Below, piece by piece: positions 7,825 through 17,662 of a DNA stretch of 64,000 bases. Where the stretch lies: the NCBI RefSeq assembly GCF_029910215.1, contig NZ_CP110395.1:3224001-3288000 (forward strand), read 5' to 3'. Under the pieces are notes generated by a model. It searched no databases. It was given only the letters and a program-made list of their open reading frames with translations, and was not told the DNA's origin. This DNA comes from Paraburkholderia sp. D15 (GTDB lineage Bacteria > Pseudomonadota > Gammaproteobacteria > Burkholderiales > Burkholderiaceae). The translations under genes and the position numbers were made by a program. The stretch's first letter is position 1. Each line of letters starts with the position of its first letter.

Positions 7825-9336
7825 TCACTCGTCGGTATAAACCACGCGATACGGAATCCCGACCTTCTCCCACTCGGCCGCTTCCTGAATCAGGCTGTAG
7901 TCGGTCAACGGATTGTTCGCCACCCACTCGTTGGGCAGACGCACCTCATACCCGCCATTGACCTGCGCAACCGAAATACCCGGCAAACCGACATCCGCGC
8001 GCCGGCGGCACAGCAACGCCGCGAGCCGCAGACAGAACAGCAGCGGCCACTCGACATCGCGCGTTTGCGACAGCTTGCCCAGCTTGCCCGCATGACCGAG
8101 CACCAGCGCGGCGAGTCGCGCCTGATCCGTACGAGAAAAACCCGGCATGTCCGCATTGCTGGCGATATAGGCCGAATGCTTGTGATAAGCGCTGTGCGAA
8201 ATCGACAAGCCGATCTCATGCAGCGCCGCCGCCCAATTGACGAACATGCGATTTTCCGCGCGACGCTCTTCGTCGGGCTCGGCGAACTGTTCGTAGAAAC
8301 TGCCCGCCAGATCGCCGATGCGCAACGCCTGCGCACGATCCACCGCATAGCGGCGCATGAAACCTTCCACCGTCACCGTACGCATGTCTTCGTGCTGCGA
8401 GCGGCCCAGCAGGTCGTACAGCACGCCGAGGCGCAACGCGCCGTCCGTCGTATCGACGTAATCGACGCCGAGTTCGTCGAACACCGCGATCATGATCGAC
8501 AATCCGCCCGCCAGCACCGGAATGCGATCGCCCTTCAACGCGACCAGCTTCAGGCGATTGACGTTCTCCGCCTTGATCAGCGCGCGCTTGAGCCGCTCGA
8601 GACCGCCGCGCGAAATGCCATGCGTGATGCCCGGATCGTTGAAGCCGTTCGCCTCGACCAGTTCCGCCAGCGCGCGCGCGGTGCCCGACGAGCCGATCGC
8701 CTGCTCCCAGCCGGTCTTCTTGTACTCGGCGGAAATGATCTGGATTTCGCGGCCCGCGGCGAGTTCGGCCTGGCGCATCGTGTATTCGTCGACGTTGCCC
8801 GCCGGGAAGAATGCGCGGCTATGGCTCACGCAGCCGATATACAGGCTCTCCATCTTGATCGGCGTGTAATGCGAACCGATGATGAATTCCGTCGAGCCGC
8901 CGCCGATATCGACCACGAGGCGCTTGCCCGCGCTGGCCGGCACGGAGTGTGCCGCACCGGCGTAAATCAGACGCGCTTCCTCGCGCCCGGCGATCACTTC
9001 GATCGGGAAACCGAGCGCGGCCTGTGCCTCGCCGAGAAATTCCCCGGCGTTCTTGGCGATGCGCAACGTATTGGTGGCGACCGCGCGAACGTGATCGGGA
9101 TGAAAGTCCCGCAGGCGCTCGCCGAAACGCTTGAGCGCGTCCCAGCCGCGCACCTGCGACGCGCGATCGAGCATCTTGTCGCGCGACAGGCCGGCGGCGA
9201 GCCGTACCGGTTCGCGCAACGCATCGACCTGGTAGATCTGGCTGCCCGCGTCGGTTTCCTCGACCCGGCCCACGATCAGACGAAAGCTGTTCGAGCCGAG
9301 GTCGACGGCAGCGAGGAGTTGGGGCGTATTGACCAT
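7825..9336 (-). CDS. ppx: exopolyphosphatase
   Basis: About 503 residues of the Ppx/GppA family, which removes phosphate processively from polyphosphate ends. The N-terminal actin-like domain starts LLAAVDLGSNSFRLIVGRVEE with the phosphate-binding DLGSNS loop; the second loop is LVVDIGGGSTEFIIG. The C-terminal helical domain contains the HD-like HEIGLSISHSAYHKHSAYIA. ATG 9336 places VNTPQLLAAVDLG at the start, as in homologues; ATG 9354 and ATG 9450 are possible alternatives. Divergent from ppk, sharing a 316-base control region. A strong terminator separates it from olsB. Confidence 0.93.
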   Translation of the reverse strand: MVNTPQLLAAVDLGSNSFRLIVGRVEETDAGSQIYQVDALREPVRLAAGLSRDKMLDRASQVRGWDALKRFGERLRDFHPDHVRAVATNTLRIAKNAGEFLGEAQAALGFPIEVIAGREEARLIYAGAAHSVPASAGKRLVVDIGGGSTEFIIGSHYTPIKMESLYIGCVSHSRAFFPAGNVDEYTMRQAELAAGREIQIISAEYKKTGWEQAIGSSGTARALAELVEANGFNDPGITHGISRGGLERLKRALIKAENVNRLKLVALKGDRIPVLAGGLSIMIAVFDELGVDYVDTTDGALRLGVLYDLLGRSQHEDMRTVTVEGFMRRYAVDRAQALRIGDLAGSFYEQFAEPDEERRAENRMFVNWAAALHEIGLSISHSAYHKHSAYIASNADMPGFSRTDQARLAALVLGHAGKLGKLSQTRDVEWPLLFCLRLAALLCRRRADVGLPGISVAQVNGGYEVRLPNEWVANNPLTDYSLIQEAAEWEKVGIPYRVVYTDE

Positions 9337-9571
9337 CGAGTAAGCGGACTCCATGCGCGCGAGCGCGGCTGCGGCGGACGCCGACGACGGCGTATGTCCA
9401 CCCGGTGCCTTGGGCGCCTTATGACCGGCCGCGCTGTTCAAAGACGCCATTCTAAGCGTACCGGACCTCACGATGTCACCTCGCGGCAATGGGGGTGCCG
9501 CATGGTCCCACATACTCTGCGTCAATTTGACGACAGCCGGAGAATCCAGCGTAGAATTTATAACATCGCGA

Positions 9572-9589
9572 ATGTCATAACAACGTCAT
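9572..9589 (+). promoter_or_regulatory. Pho box upstream of ppk
   Basis: ATGTCAT-AACA-ACGTCAT, with GTCAT cores at 9574 and 9585, 11 bases apart, matching the PhoB consensus at 11 of 14 positions. Followed by CATACTGT, a possible -10. It lies 63 bases before the proposed ppk start. The rest of the 9337-9652 gap shows no other clear feature. Confidence 0.7.
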
Positions 9590-9652
9590 CATACTGTGAG
9601 AATTTCCGAGCGACTTTCCGCCTCTCTTCCTGACATTCCATTCTCGCTGCCG

Positions 9653-11716
9653 ATGTCCATCCGCTATCCCCTTCTGAATCGCGAACTGGGCATTCTGGGT
9701 TTCAACGAGCGCGTGTTGGCGCAAGCCGCCGACCCCGCCGTTCCCCTGCTCGAACGCCTGCGTTTCATCTGCATCACCAGCAGCAATCTCGACGAGTTCT
9801 TCGAAGTCCGCATGGCCGGGCTGCAGGAACAGATGCGCGACAATCCCGGCGCGCTGTCGCCCGACGGCATGTCGCTGCAACACGTGTATGACCTCGTCGT
9901 CGAGCGCGCGCAGAAGCTGGTGCATCGTCAATACACGATGCTGCACGACACCGTATTGACCGCGCTCGAACAGGAAGGCATCTACTTCCACGGCACCGAA
10001 GCGTGGAGCGAAGCGCAGACCGAATGGGCGCGCAACTACTTCTTCGACGAACTGCTGCCGGTGCTCACGCCGATCGGTCTCGATCCCGCGCATCCGTTTC
10101 CGCGTGTGCTCAACAAGAGCCTGAACTTCGTCGTCGAACTCGAGGGCAAGGACGCGTTCGGCCGTCAGGCGATGATGGGCATCGTGCAGGCGCCGCGCGC
10201 GCTGCCGCGCCTCGTGCGCATGCCGCAGGACCTGTCCGGCTATCCGCATGGCTTCGTGCTGCTGAGCTCGCTGTTGCAACGCTTTGTCGGCGAGCTGTTT
10301 CCGAACCTCGTGGTGCGCAGTTGCAATCAGTTTCGCATCACCCGCAACAGCGAACTGTTCGTCGACGAAGACGAAATCACCAATCTGCGCGTCGCGCTGC
10401 AGGGCGAATTGCCGGCACGCCATCTGGGTAATGCGGTGCGACTCGAAGTGTCGGCGGAAACGCCCGCGCATGTGGTGCGCCGCCTGCTCGACGAAAGCAG
10501 CCTGTCCGATAAAGACTGTTACTACGCGAACGGCCCCGTCAACCTGGTCCGGCTGATGCAACTGCCGGAGATGGTGGACCGGCCCGACCTGAAATTCGTC
10601 CCGCACATCCCCGCGATTCCGTCGCAGATCGCCAACAGCGCGAGCATGTTCGACGTGATCGATCAGGGCGACGTGCTGCTGCATCATCCGTACGAGAGCT
10701 TCCAGCCGGTGCTCGAACTGCTGCTGCAGGCCGCCAAGGACCCGAACGTGGTGGCGATCAAGCAGACCATCTATCGGACCGGCACCGACTCGCCGTTGAT
10801 GGACGCACTGATGCAAGCCGCGCGCAACGGCAAGGAAGTCACCGTGGTGGTGGAACTGCTGGCGCGTTTCGACGAAGAGACCAACATCAACTGGGCGTCG
10901 CAGCTCGAAGCGGTGGGCGCGCACGTGGTGTACGGCGTGGTGGGTCACAAGTGCCACGCGAAGATGATGCTGATCGTGCGGCGCGTGTCCGCGGGCGGCA
11001 AGACCACGCTCAAGCGTTACGTGCATCTGGGCACCGGCAACTATCATCCGCGCACCGCACGTCTGTACACCGACTTCGCCTTGATGACCGCCGATCAGAA
11101 GATCTGCGAGGACGTGCATCACGTATTCCAGCAACTGACGGGCATCGGCGGCGAATTGAAGCTGCATGAGTTGTGGCAATCGCCGTTCACGCTGCATCCC
11201 AAACTGGTCGAGGCGATCCGCGCGGAAGCCGAGCATGCGCGCGCCGGCAAGAAAGCGCGCATCGTCGCGAAGATGAACGCACTGCTCGAACCGACCGTGA
11301 TCGCGGAATTGTATGAAGCGTCCCAGGCGGGCGTGAAGATCGATCTGATCGTGCGTGGCGTGTGTTCGTTGCAGCCGGGCGTGCCGGGTTTGTCGGAGAA
11401 CATCACGGTGCGTTCGATCGTTGGGCGCTTTCTCGAACATCACCGTATCTTCTACTTCTACGACGACGGCAAGGAGCAGGTGTATCTGTCGAGCGCCGAC
11501 TGGATGGACCGCAACTTCTTCCGGCGTGTCGAGGTCGCGTTCCCGGTCAACAATCGTCGCCTGAAGCGGCGCGTGATCGCGGAAGGGCTGTCGGCATTTC
11601 TCGGCGACAACCAGTCCGCGTGGCTGATGCAAAGCGACGGGCACTATCGTCGCCGTCGGCCCGGCAAGTCCTCGCGCAACGCGCAGATGAGCCTGCTCGG
11701 CAAGTTCTGTCCATGA
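9653..11716 (+). CDS. ppk1: polyphosphate kinase 1
   Basis: A 687-residue protein, essentially the length of E. coli Ppk (688). It makes polyphosphate reversibly from ATP. The N domain starts YPLLNRELGILGFNERVL; the phospholipase-D-like catalytic domains hold GHKCHAKMMLIV with the autophosphorylated histidine, and RFLEHHRIFYFYDDG with the second active-site histidine. Start ATG 9653 gives the canonical N-terminus; an in-frame GTG at 9596 would start inside the likely promoter. Divergent from ppx, so synthesis and breakdown genes share one control region that holds a Pho box. Confidence 0.96.
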   Translation: MSIRYPLLNRELGILGFNERVLAQAADPAVPLLERLRFICITSSNLDEFFEVRMAGLQEQMRDNPGALSPDGMSLQHVYDLVVERAQKLVHRQYTMLHDTVLTALEQEGIYFHGTEAWSEAQTEWARNYFFDELLPVLTPIGLDPAHPFPRVLNKSLNFVVELEGKDAFGRQAMMGIVQAPRALPRLVRMPQDLSGYPHGFVLLSSLLQRFVGELFPNLVVRSCNQFRITRNSELFVDEDEITNLRVALQGELPARHLGNAVRLEVSAETPAHVVRRLLDESSLSDKDCYYANGPVNLVRLMQLPEMVDRPDLKFVPHIPAIPSQIANSASMFDVIDQGDVLLHHPYESFQPVLELLLQAAKDPNVVAIKQTIYRTGTDSPLMDALMQAARNGKEVTVVVELLARFDEETNINWASQLEAVGAHVVYGVVGHKCHAKMMLIVRRVSAGGKTTLKRYVHLGTGNYHPRTARLYTDFALMTADQKICEDVHHVFQQLTGIGGELKLHELWQSPFTLHPKLVEAIRAEAEHARAGKKARIVAKMNALLEPTVIAELYEASQAGVKIDLIVRGVCSLQPGVPGLSENITVRSIVGRFLEHHRIFYFYDDGKEQVYLSSADWMDRNFFRRVEVAFPVNNRRLKRRVIAEGLSAFLGDNQSAWLMQSDGHYRRRRPGKSSRNAQMSLLGKFCP

Positions 11717-11784
11717 CGTGACATGACGTGACGGCGAAGGCGGGCTTGCTACGGCAAGCCCCCCATCGCCTTTCTTCCGGGTAC

Positions 11785-11816
11785 AAAAAAACCGCCTCAT
11801 CGAAGGCGGTTTTTTA
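11785..11816. terminator. bidirectional terminator between ppk and phoR
   Basis: Stem ACCGCCT/AGGCGGT (loop CATCGA) flanked by seven A on the left and six T on the right; serves two converging genes. Confidence 0.92.
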
Positions 11817-11875
11817 TTTCAGTCTCTACCCGGCAACGCAGCGCGCGCGCCGCGACCTACGCCAATCGACCAACC

Positions 11876-13189
11876 TCAAGCCGGCGCCGGCTGACGACGC
11901 GCGGTGCGAAACACCGGGAAGCGCACCGTGAACGTGCTGCCGCGCCCTTCTTCGCTCTTCACGTCGAGTTGCGCATCGTGCCGTTGCAGCACGTGCTTGA
12001 CGATCGCGAGGCCGAGGCCCGTGCCGCCCGTGTCGCGCGAACGGCTGCGGTCGACGCGATAGAAGCGCTCCGTGAGCCGCGGAATATCGGCCGCGGGAAT
12101 GCCCAGACCGCTATCCACCACGCAGAACACCGCGCAGCCCGCCACGGCCTGCCAGCTCACCTTGATCGCGCCGCCGTCCGGCGTATAGCGGATCGCGTTC
12201 GTCACGAGGTTGCCGAGCGCGCTGAGAATTTCCGTTTCGACGCCCGTGACCGTCAGGCCCTCGTCGATATCGAACGTGAACTTGTGATGGTCGCTCGACA
12301 GACTCTGCGCATCGTCCCGTACATGGCGGATCACCGCGCGCATGTCGATCATCTGATCGCTTGGCGGTTTGTTGTCGCCTTCGAGTTTGGCGAGCACCAG
12401 CAGGTCGTTGACGATATGCCGCATGCGCGACGCCTGCTGCTCCATCAGTTCGAGATAGCGCGCGCGTTCGCCTTCGCTCAGCGGCAACTCGCGCATCGTC
12501 TCCAGAAAACCCGACAGCACGGTCAGCGGCGTCTTCAGTTCATGCGAGACGTTCGCGACGAAATCGCGCCGCATCGCATCGGTGCGCTCCAGCTCCGTGA
12601 TGTCCTGCGACAGCACCAGCTTGCGGTTTTCGCCGTACGGAAACACCTGCACGCTCAGCACGTTCTGACGCTTCTCGCCCATGCCGCGCATGATCAGCAT
12701 CTGCTCGTAACGCTGCGAATTCAGATAGCGGACGAAGTCGGGCTGACGCACCAGATGCGTGATGTGCTGACGCAGATCGCGCTTCGCGTCGAGACCGAAA
12801 TGGATTTCGGAGATCGCGTTGCACCACTCGATCTGATCGTGATCGTCGAGCATCGCGACACCGTTCGGCGACGCCTGAATGGCCTGAATGAAACGCGAGT
12901 GCTGCTGCTCGACCTGGCGGACCTGGGCGTGCCAGCGCTTCGCGAGCTTATGCAGCCGATAGTAGATTTCGCCCCAGATGCCGGGGGCGCTTGGCACCTC
13001 GCCGTAGACCGGCGCATCGAGCAGGCGCCACAGACGCTGTTTGTGGAAAGTGCTGAAGCCGCTCTGCGCGAGCAGCATGACGATCGCGAGGATGAGCGCT
13101 GCCTTGACGTTCACGAGCGCGCCGACCACCGCGCACAGAACAGCCAGCAGCACGACCGACACGATGGAGCGCGCCCAGATGATGTTCAT
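11876..13189 (-). CDS. phoR: phosphate sensor histidine kinase PhoR
   Basis: A 437-residue sensor kinase. Two N-terminal membrane helices (about residues 9-45) are joined by almost no periplasmic loop, as in PhoR, which senses phosphate through PstSCAB/PhoU and not directly. A PAS domain spans about 96-200, the HisKA motif is VSHELKTPLTVL with phospho-accepting His216, and the ATPase domain has the N-box LGNLVTNAIRYTPDGG and the G-boxes VDSGLGIP and GGTGLGLAIVKHVL. Last gene of the pst-pho operon, 77 bases after phoB. All catalytic motifs are intact. Confidence 0.96.
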   Translation of the reverse strand: MNIIWARSIVSVVLLAVLCAVVGALVNVKAALILAIVMLLAQSGFSTFHKQRLWRLLDAPVYGEVPSAPGIWGEIYYRLHKLAKRWHAQVRQVEQQHSRFIQAIQASPNGVAMLDDHDQIEWCNAISEIHFGLDAKRDLRQHITHLVRQPDFVRYLNSQRYEQMLIMRGMGEKRQNVLSVQVFPYGENRKLVLSQDITELERTDAMRRDFVANVSHELKTPLTVLSGFLETMRELPLSEGERARYLELMEQQASRMRHIVNDLLVLAKLEGDNKPPSDQMIDMRAVIRHVRDDAQSLSSDHHKFTFDIDEGLTVTGVETEILSALGNLVTNAIRYTPDGGAIKVSWQAVAGCAVFCVVDSGLGIPAADIPRLTERFYRVDRSRSRDTGGTGLGLAIVKHVLQRHDAQLDVKSEEGRGSTFTVRFPVFRTARRQPAPA

Positions 13190-13266
13190 GGTCTAGCGAA
13201 GATCGAGGAGAAAACGTAGGCGCCACACTACCAGAATACCCACCGCGTACCACCCGCGGCGACCGG

Positions 13267-13968
13267 TCACGCGCTCTTCGCGAGCCGGTAGCCGCTGCCG
13301 CGGACCGTTTCGATCATAGCATCGCAACCTGCCGGCTTCAGTGCCGCGCGCAGGCGCTTGATATGCACGTCCACCGTGCGTTCCTCGACGAACACGTGAT
13401 CGCCCCACACCTGGTCGAGCAGTTGCGTACGGCTGTGCACGCGCTCCGGATGCGTCATGAAGAAGTGCAGCAGACGGAATTCCGTCGGGCCGAGATCGAG
13501 CTTGATCTCGCTGCCTTCGGCATGCGCGGCGACGCGGTGCGTGGCCGGATCGAGCTTCAGACCGTTGATCGCGACGAGATCTTCCGTGAGCTGCGGCGCA
13601 CGGCGGCGCAACACCGCCTTGATGCGCGCCATCAGTTCCTTCGGCGAAAACGGCTTGGTGACGTAGTCGTCCGCGCCGATTTCGAGGCCGAGCACCTTGT
13701 CCTGTTCATCGCCACGCGCGGTCAGCATGATGATCGGAATGTGCTTGGTGCGTTCGTTGTTGCGCAGATCGCGCGCGAACGCAATGCCGGACTTGCCCGG
13801 CAACATCCAGTCGAGCAGGACGAGGTCGGGCAACACGTCGCTGATCAGGTTCTGCGCCTGTTCCGCGTTGTACGCGCGAATCGGGCAGTGTCCGGCGTGT
13901 TGAAGATTGACCGAAATCAGTTCGGAAATTGCGGGCTCATCTTCAATGACGAGAATGCTGCTGGGCAT
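13267..13968 (-). CDS. phoB: phosphate regulon response regulator PhoB
   Basis: A 233-residue OmpR-type regulator. The receiver domain has acidic residues in VIEDEPA, phospho-acceptor Asp53 in LLDWMLPG and the conserved Lys in YVTKPFSPKEL. The C-terminal winged helix contains DQVWGDHVFVEERTVDVHIKRLRAALKP, the PhoB recognition region. Phosphorylated by PhoR, it should bind the Pho boxes before olsB, ppk and pstS. ATG 13968 has AGAGG a few bases upstream; a GTG two codons earlier is the only close alternative. Located 26 bases after phoU. Confidence 0.97.
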   Translation of the reverse strand: MPSSILVIEDEPAISELISVNLQHAGHCPIRAYNAEQAQNLISDVLPDLVLLDWMLPGKSGIAFARDLRNNERTKHIPIIMLTARGDEQDKVLGLEIGADDYVTKPFSPKELMARIKAVLRRRAPQLTEDLVAINGLKLDPATHRVAAHAEGSEIKLDLGPTEFRLLHFFMTHPERVHSRTQLLDQVWGDHVFVEERTVDVHIKRLRAALKPAGCDAMIETVRGSGYRLAKSA

Positions 13969-13994
13969 CGGCACCTCTGTTCCTTATGGCTGGA

Positions 13995-14699
13995 TTAGCT
14001 GAGTGCTTCGCGTTCGAGCGCGTCGCGCGACTTGTGCCGCACGTCGGTGCCCTTCACGATGTAAATGATGAATTCGGCGATGTTCTTCGCGTGGTCGCCG
14101 ATCCGTTCGATCGCCTTCGCGATGAACAGGAAGTCGAGGCCGACGGAAATGGAACGCGGATCTTCGGTCATGTACGAAATCAGCTTGCGCACGAACGCGC
14201 GGAATTCCTCGTCGATCGCCTTGTCGTCGCGCACGATCTGCGCGGCGGCCACCGTGTCCAGACGCGCGAACGCGTCCAGCGCGCGGCGCAGGATCGACAC
14301 CGCCATTTCGCCCGACAGCTTGATCTCGGCGATATTGATGGTGCGCGACGCGCCGTCTTCCATCAGACGCTTGGTGCGCTTGGCGATCTTTTCCGCCTCG
14401 TCGCCCGCGCGCTCGAGGTTCGTGATGGTCTTCGAAATCGCGATCAGCAGACGCAGGTCACGCGCGGCCGGCTGACGGCGCGCGATGATGTTGCTGCACT
14501 CTTCGTCGATGTCGACTTCCATCTTGTTCAGGCGGTCTTCCGCGGCGATCACCTGCTCGGCGATGTCGAGGTTGAATTCGTTGAGCGCCTGCATCGCGTT
14601 GACGATCTGCGATTCGACGAGGCCGCCCATTTCGAGCACCTTCGAGGAAACCAGATTCAGATCGGCATCGAACTGGCTGGACAGGTGTTTGTCGGACAT
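13995..14699 (-). CDS. phoU: phosphate signalling complex protein PhoU
   Basis: A 234-residue all-helical protein with two PhoU repeats. The metal-binding pattern E/DxxxD recurs (ERAGDEAEKIAKRTKRL in the first repeat, ERIGDHAKNIAEFIIYIVKG in the second). PhoU links the PstSCAB transporter to PhoR and keeps the regulon off when phosphate is plentiful. Start ATG 14699 gives MSDKHLSSQFDADLNLVSSK, the normal N-terminus; the frame stays open further upstream inside pstB but that part is a shadow. Intergenic distances on both sides are 26 bases. Confidence 0.97.
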   Translation of the reverse strand: MSDKHLSSQFDADLNLVSSKVLEMGGLVESQIVNAMQALNEFNLDIAEQVIAAEDRLNKMEVDIDEECSNIIARRQPAARDLRLLIAISKTITNLERAGDEAEKIAKRTKRLMEDGASRTINIAEIKLSGEMAVSILRRALDAFARLDTVAAAQIVRDDKAIDEEFRAFVRKLISYMTEDPRSISVGLDFLFIAKAIERIGDHAKNIAEFIIYIVKGTDVRHKSRDALEREALS

Positions 14700-14725
14700 G
14701 TCGTACTCCGTTGTTGTTCGGCGGC

Positions 14726-15574
14726 TTAGCCGAAGCGGCCAGTGATGTAATCCTCGGTTTCCTTGCGGACCGGCTTGATGAAGATCTTTTCGGTGTCGCC
14801 GAATTCGATCAACTCGCCGAGATACATGTACGCAGTGTAGTCCGAACAGCGAGCCGCCTGTTGCATGTTGTGCGTGACGATCACGACCGTGTAGTCGCTC
14901 TTCAATTCGGCGATCAGCTCCTCGATACGGCCGGTCGAAATCGGGTCGAGCGCCGAGCACGGTTCGTCGAGCAACAGCACTTCCGGACGGATCGCGATGC
15001 CGCGCGCGATGCACAGACGCTGCTGCTGACCGCCGGACAAACCGTAGCCGCTCTGACCGAGCTTGTCCTTCACTTCGTTCCACAATGCCGCTTTCGTCAG
15101 CGCCCATTCGACGCGATCGTCCATCTCCGAGCGCGGCAGCGTTTCGAACATCTTCACACCGAACGCGATGTTGTCGTAGATCGACATCGGGAACGGCGTC
15201 GGCTTCTGGAACACCATGCCGATGCGCGCGCGCAGCAACGAGATGTCGCGCTTCGAGGTCAGCAGGTTTTCACCGTCCATCAGGATCTCGCCTTCGGCGC
15301 GTTGTTCCGGATAGAGCGCGTACATCTTGTTCAGCGTGCGCAACAAGGTCGACTTGCCGCAACCCGACGGGCCGATGAACGCCGTCACCTTGCCTTCGGG
15401 AATCGCCAGGTTGATGTTCTTCAGCGCGTGATACTTGCCGTAGAAGAAGTTCAGGTCGTTGATCTCGATCTTCGGGCGGTTCGACGCCTGATTCTGGCCG
15501 CTCTGGGCGGGATCGAAACCGGCGGGCGCAGTCGGACGCACGGTCGGATTGAGTTGAGTTTCTGCCATATTCAT
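14726..15574 (-). CDS. pstB: phosphate ABC transporter ATP-binding protein PstB
   Basis: A 282-residue ATPase with Walker [11 protein letters not shown]-loop [19 protein letters not shown], signature [19 protein letters not shown], Walker [14 protein letters not shown] and the His switch in VTHNMQQ. The CSALDP and TPFPMSI spellings are characteristic of PstB. About 30 poorly conserved residues precede the ABC domain. It powers phosphate import through PstA/PstC and is 17 bases downstream of pstA. Confidence 0.98.
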   Translation of the reverse strand: MNMAETQLNPTVRPTAPAGFDPAQSGQNQASNRPKIEINDLNFFYGKYHALKNINLAIPEGKVTAFIGPSGCGKSTLLRTLNKMYALYPEQRAEGEILMDGENLLTSKRDISLLRARIGMVFQKPTPFPMSIYDNIAFGVKMFETLPRSEMDDRVEWALTKAALWNEVKDKLGQSGYGLSGGQQQRLCIARGIAIRPEVLLLDEPCSALDPISTGRIEELIAELKSDYTVVIVTHNMQQAARCSDYTAYMYLGELIEFGDTEKIFIKPVRKETEDYITGRFG

Positions 15575-15591
15575 CGGATTACACTCCGCCC

Positions 15592-16488
15592 TTACTTATT
15601 CGAGAAGATCGTGCGCGCGAGGATGTTCAGTCCCAGTACCGCGAGCGTGATCAGGAAGACGCCGGCCCACGCGAGCGATTGCCACTGCGCGAACGGACTC
15701 ATCGCAAACTTGTAGATCGTGACCGGCAAGTTCGCGACCGGCTGGCCCATGTCCATCGAGAAGAACTGATTCGACAGCGCCGTGAACAGCAGCGGCGCGG
15801 TTTCGCCGGCAATCCGCGCGACGCCGAGCAGCACGCCGGTGACGATCCCGGCGATCGAGGCCTTCAGCGTGATCGACAGCACCATCTTCCACTTCGGCGT
15901 GCCGAGTGCGAAGGCGGCTTCACGCAGTGCGTTCGGCACCAGCTTCAGCATGTTTTCGGTGGTGCGGATCACGATCGGAATCTGCAGCAGCGCGAGCGCG
16001 AATACCCCGGCCCAGCCGCTGAAGTGGCCCATCTTCGCGACCACCAGTGCGTACACGAACAGACCGACCACGATCGACGGCGCCGACAGCAGAATGTCGT
16101 TGATGAAGCGCGTGAGGCTCGCGAGCCAACCCTTCTGGCCGTATTCGGCGAGATAGACGCCGGCCAGAATGCCGATCGGCGTGCCGACGAAGGTGGCGAG
16201 CCCAACCAGCATCAAGCTGCCGACGATCGCGTTGGCGAGACCACCGCCGTCGGTGTTCGGCGGCGGCGTCGATTGCGTGAACAGTTCGACGGACAAACCG
16301 CCGACGCCCAGGCGCAACGTCGTGTACAGAATCCACACGAGCCACAGCAGACCGAACGCCATCGCCGCGAGCGACATGGTCAGCGCGACGGCATTCTTCG
16401 TGCGGCGGCGTCCCTGCAGACGCACGCGCATCGCTTCGAGCGCGGCGGCGTCGTGGGAACCCGGCATATTCAAGGTAGGCTGGCTCAT
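15592..16488 (-). CDS. pstA: phosphate ABC transporter permease PstA
   Basis: A 298-residue inner-membrane permease with about six helices. The EAA-type loop is [33 protein letters not shown], which contacts Pst[41 protein letters not shown] is the typical first core segment. Its ATG overlaps the pstC stop as ATGA, indicating coupled translation. Confidence 0.96.
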   Translation of the reverse strand: MSQPTLNMPGSHDAAALEAMRVRLQGRRRTKNAVALTMSLAAMAFGLLWLVWILYTTLRLGVGGLSVELFTQSTPPPNTDGGGLANAIVGSLMLVGLATFVGTPIGILAGVYLAEYGQKGWLASLTRFINDILLSAPSIVVGLFVYALVVAKMGHFSGWAGVFALALLQIPIVIRTTENMLKLVPNALREAAFALGTPKWKMVLSITLKASIAGIVTGVLLGVARIAGETAPLLFTALSNQFFSMDMGQPVANLPVTIYKFAMSPFAQWQSLAWAGVFLITLAVLGLNILARTIFSNK

Positions 16489-17486
16489 CGCGCGCCCTCC
16501 CCTTTTTCGAGGCGCAGCAGCATGATTTTCGAAATCGCCAGCACGATGAAAGTAATCACGAAGAGAATCAGGCCAAGTTCCATCAGCGCCGACGTATGCA
16601 GGCCCGGATCCGCTTCGGCGAATTCGTTGGCGAGTGCCGACGTGATGCTGTTGCCCGGCGAAAACAGCGAGACGTTATCGAGCAGATTGGTGTTGCCGAT
16701 CACGAAGGTGACCGCCATGGTCTCGCCAAGCGCGCGGCCGAGGCCGAGCATCACGCCGCCGATCACGCCGCTCTTGGTGAAGGGCAGCACGATCTTCCAC
16801 ATCACTTCCCACGTCGTGCAGCCGATGCCGTACGCCGATTCCTTCAGCAGCACCGGCGTGACTTCGAACACGTCGCGCATCACCGAGGCGATGTACGGAA
16901 TGATCATGATCGCGAGAATCACGCCCGCGCACAGAATGCCGATGCCGATCGGCGCGCCCTGAAACAGCGCGCCCACGAACGGAATGCCGCCGAGCACGGC
17001 GCCGAGCGGCTTTTCGAACCACTGCGCGAAGATCGGCGCGAACACCAGCAGACCCCACATGCCGTACACGATCGACGGAATCGCGGCGAGCAGTTCGATC
17101 GCGATGCCGAGCGGACGGCGCAGCCATGCCGGGGCAAGTTCGGTGAGAAAGAGCGCGATGCCGAAGCTGACGGGCACCGCGATGACGAGTGCGATGATGG
17201 ATGTGGCGATCGTGCCGTAGATCGGGACGAGTGCGCCGAATTGCTTGCTGGGTGGATCCCAGTCGGCGGTCCACAGGAAGCTGAGACCGAACTGCTTGAT
17301 CGACGGCAGGGACGCGACGATCAGCGAAACGATGATGCCGCCGAGCAGCAACAGCGTGATGATGGCGGCGAGGCGCGCGAGGCCGCCGAAGATCACGTCG
17401 CCGGCGCGGCTGGGCGCTTTCTGCTGCGAAGCGCTACCGGGCGGGGTCGAGCGCGCGGAGCCGGACGCTAATTGGATATCGGACAT
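16485..17486 (-). CDS. pstC: phosphate ABC transporter permease PstC
   Basis: A 333-residue permease. About 30 hydrophilic residues precede the first helix ([23 protein letters not shown]). The EAA loop is [33 protein letters not shown] and the core helix region [17 protein letters not shown] is strongly conserved in PstC. Forms the channel with PstA. Separated from pstS by 176 bases that hold a strong stem-loop. Confidence 0.96.
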   Translation of the reverse strand: MSDIQLASGSARSTPPGSASQQKAPSRAGDVIFGGLARLAAIITLLLLGGIIVSLIVASLPSIKQFGLSFLWTADWDPPSKQFGALVPIYGTIATSIIALVIAVPVSFGIALFLTELAPAWLRRPLGIAIELLAAIPSIVYGMWGLLVFAPIFAQWFEKPLGAVLGGIPFVGALFQGAPIGIGILCAGVILAIMIIPYIASVMRDVFEVTPVLLKESAYGIGCTTWEVMWKIVLPFTKSGVIGGVMLGLGRALGETMAVTFVIGNTNLLDNVSLFSPGNSITSALANEFAEADPGLHTSALMELGLILFVITFIVLAISKIMLLRLEKGEGAR

Positions 17487-17588
17487 GAGAGCCTGATGGA
17501 CCTGTTTCCAGTTGCCGTCGACATGTGTCGCGCGGCGGTGATGCCGTTATGCGGGGGTGAAACCTTGGGCTAATGCCCGGGGTAATGC

Positions 17589-17621
17589 CATTGGCCGTCC
17601 CCAACCGGGGGACGGCCAATG
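17589..17621 (-). other. 14-bp stem-loop between pstS and pstC
   Basis: CATTGGCCGTCCCC (17589-17602) pairs perfectly with 17608-17621 around a 5-base loop. No T run follows on the minus strand, so it is better read as an mRNA-stabilising or partial-termination element that lets the binding-protein gene be expressed above the transporter genes. Confidence 0.7.
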
Positions 17622-17662
17622 TGTCGCGACAGTCGGTGCGAGTCGCTTCGTGCTGCTATCGC

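Noticed and set aside
7666..9633. 655-codon open frame antisense to ppx
   Set aside because: Shadow of ppx; Arg/Ala/His-rich with no domain and no ribosome site.
9575..11800. 741-codon frame antisense to ppk
   Set aside because: Shadow of ppk, His/Arg-rich composition only.
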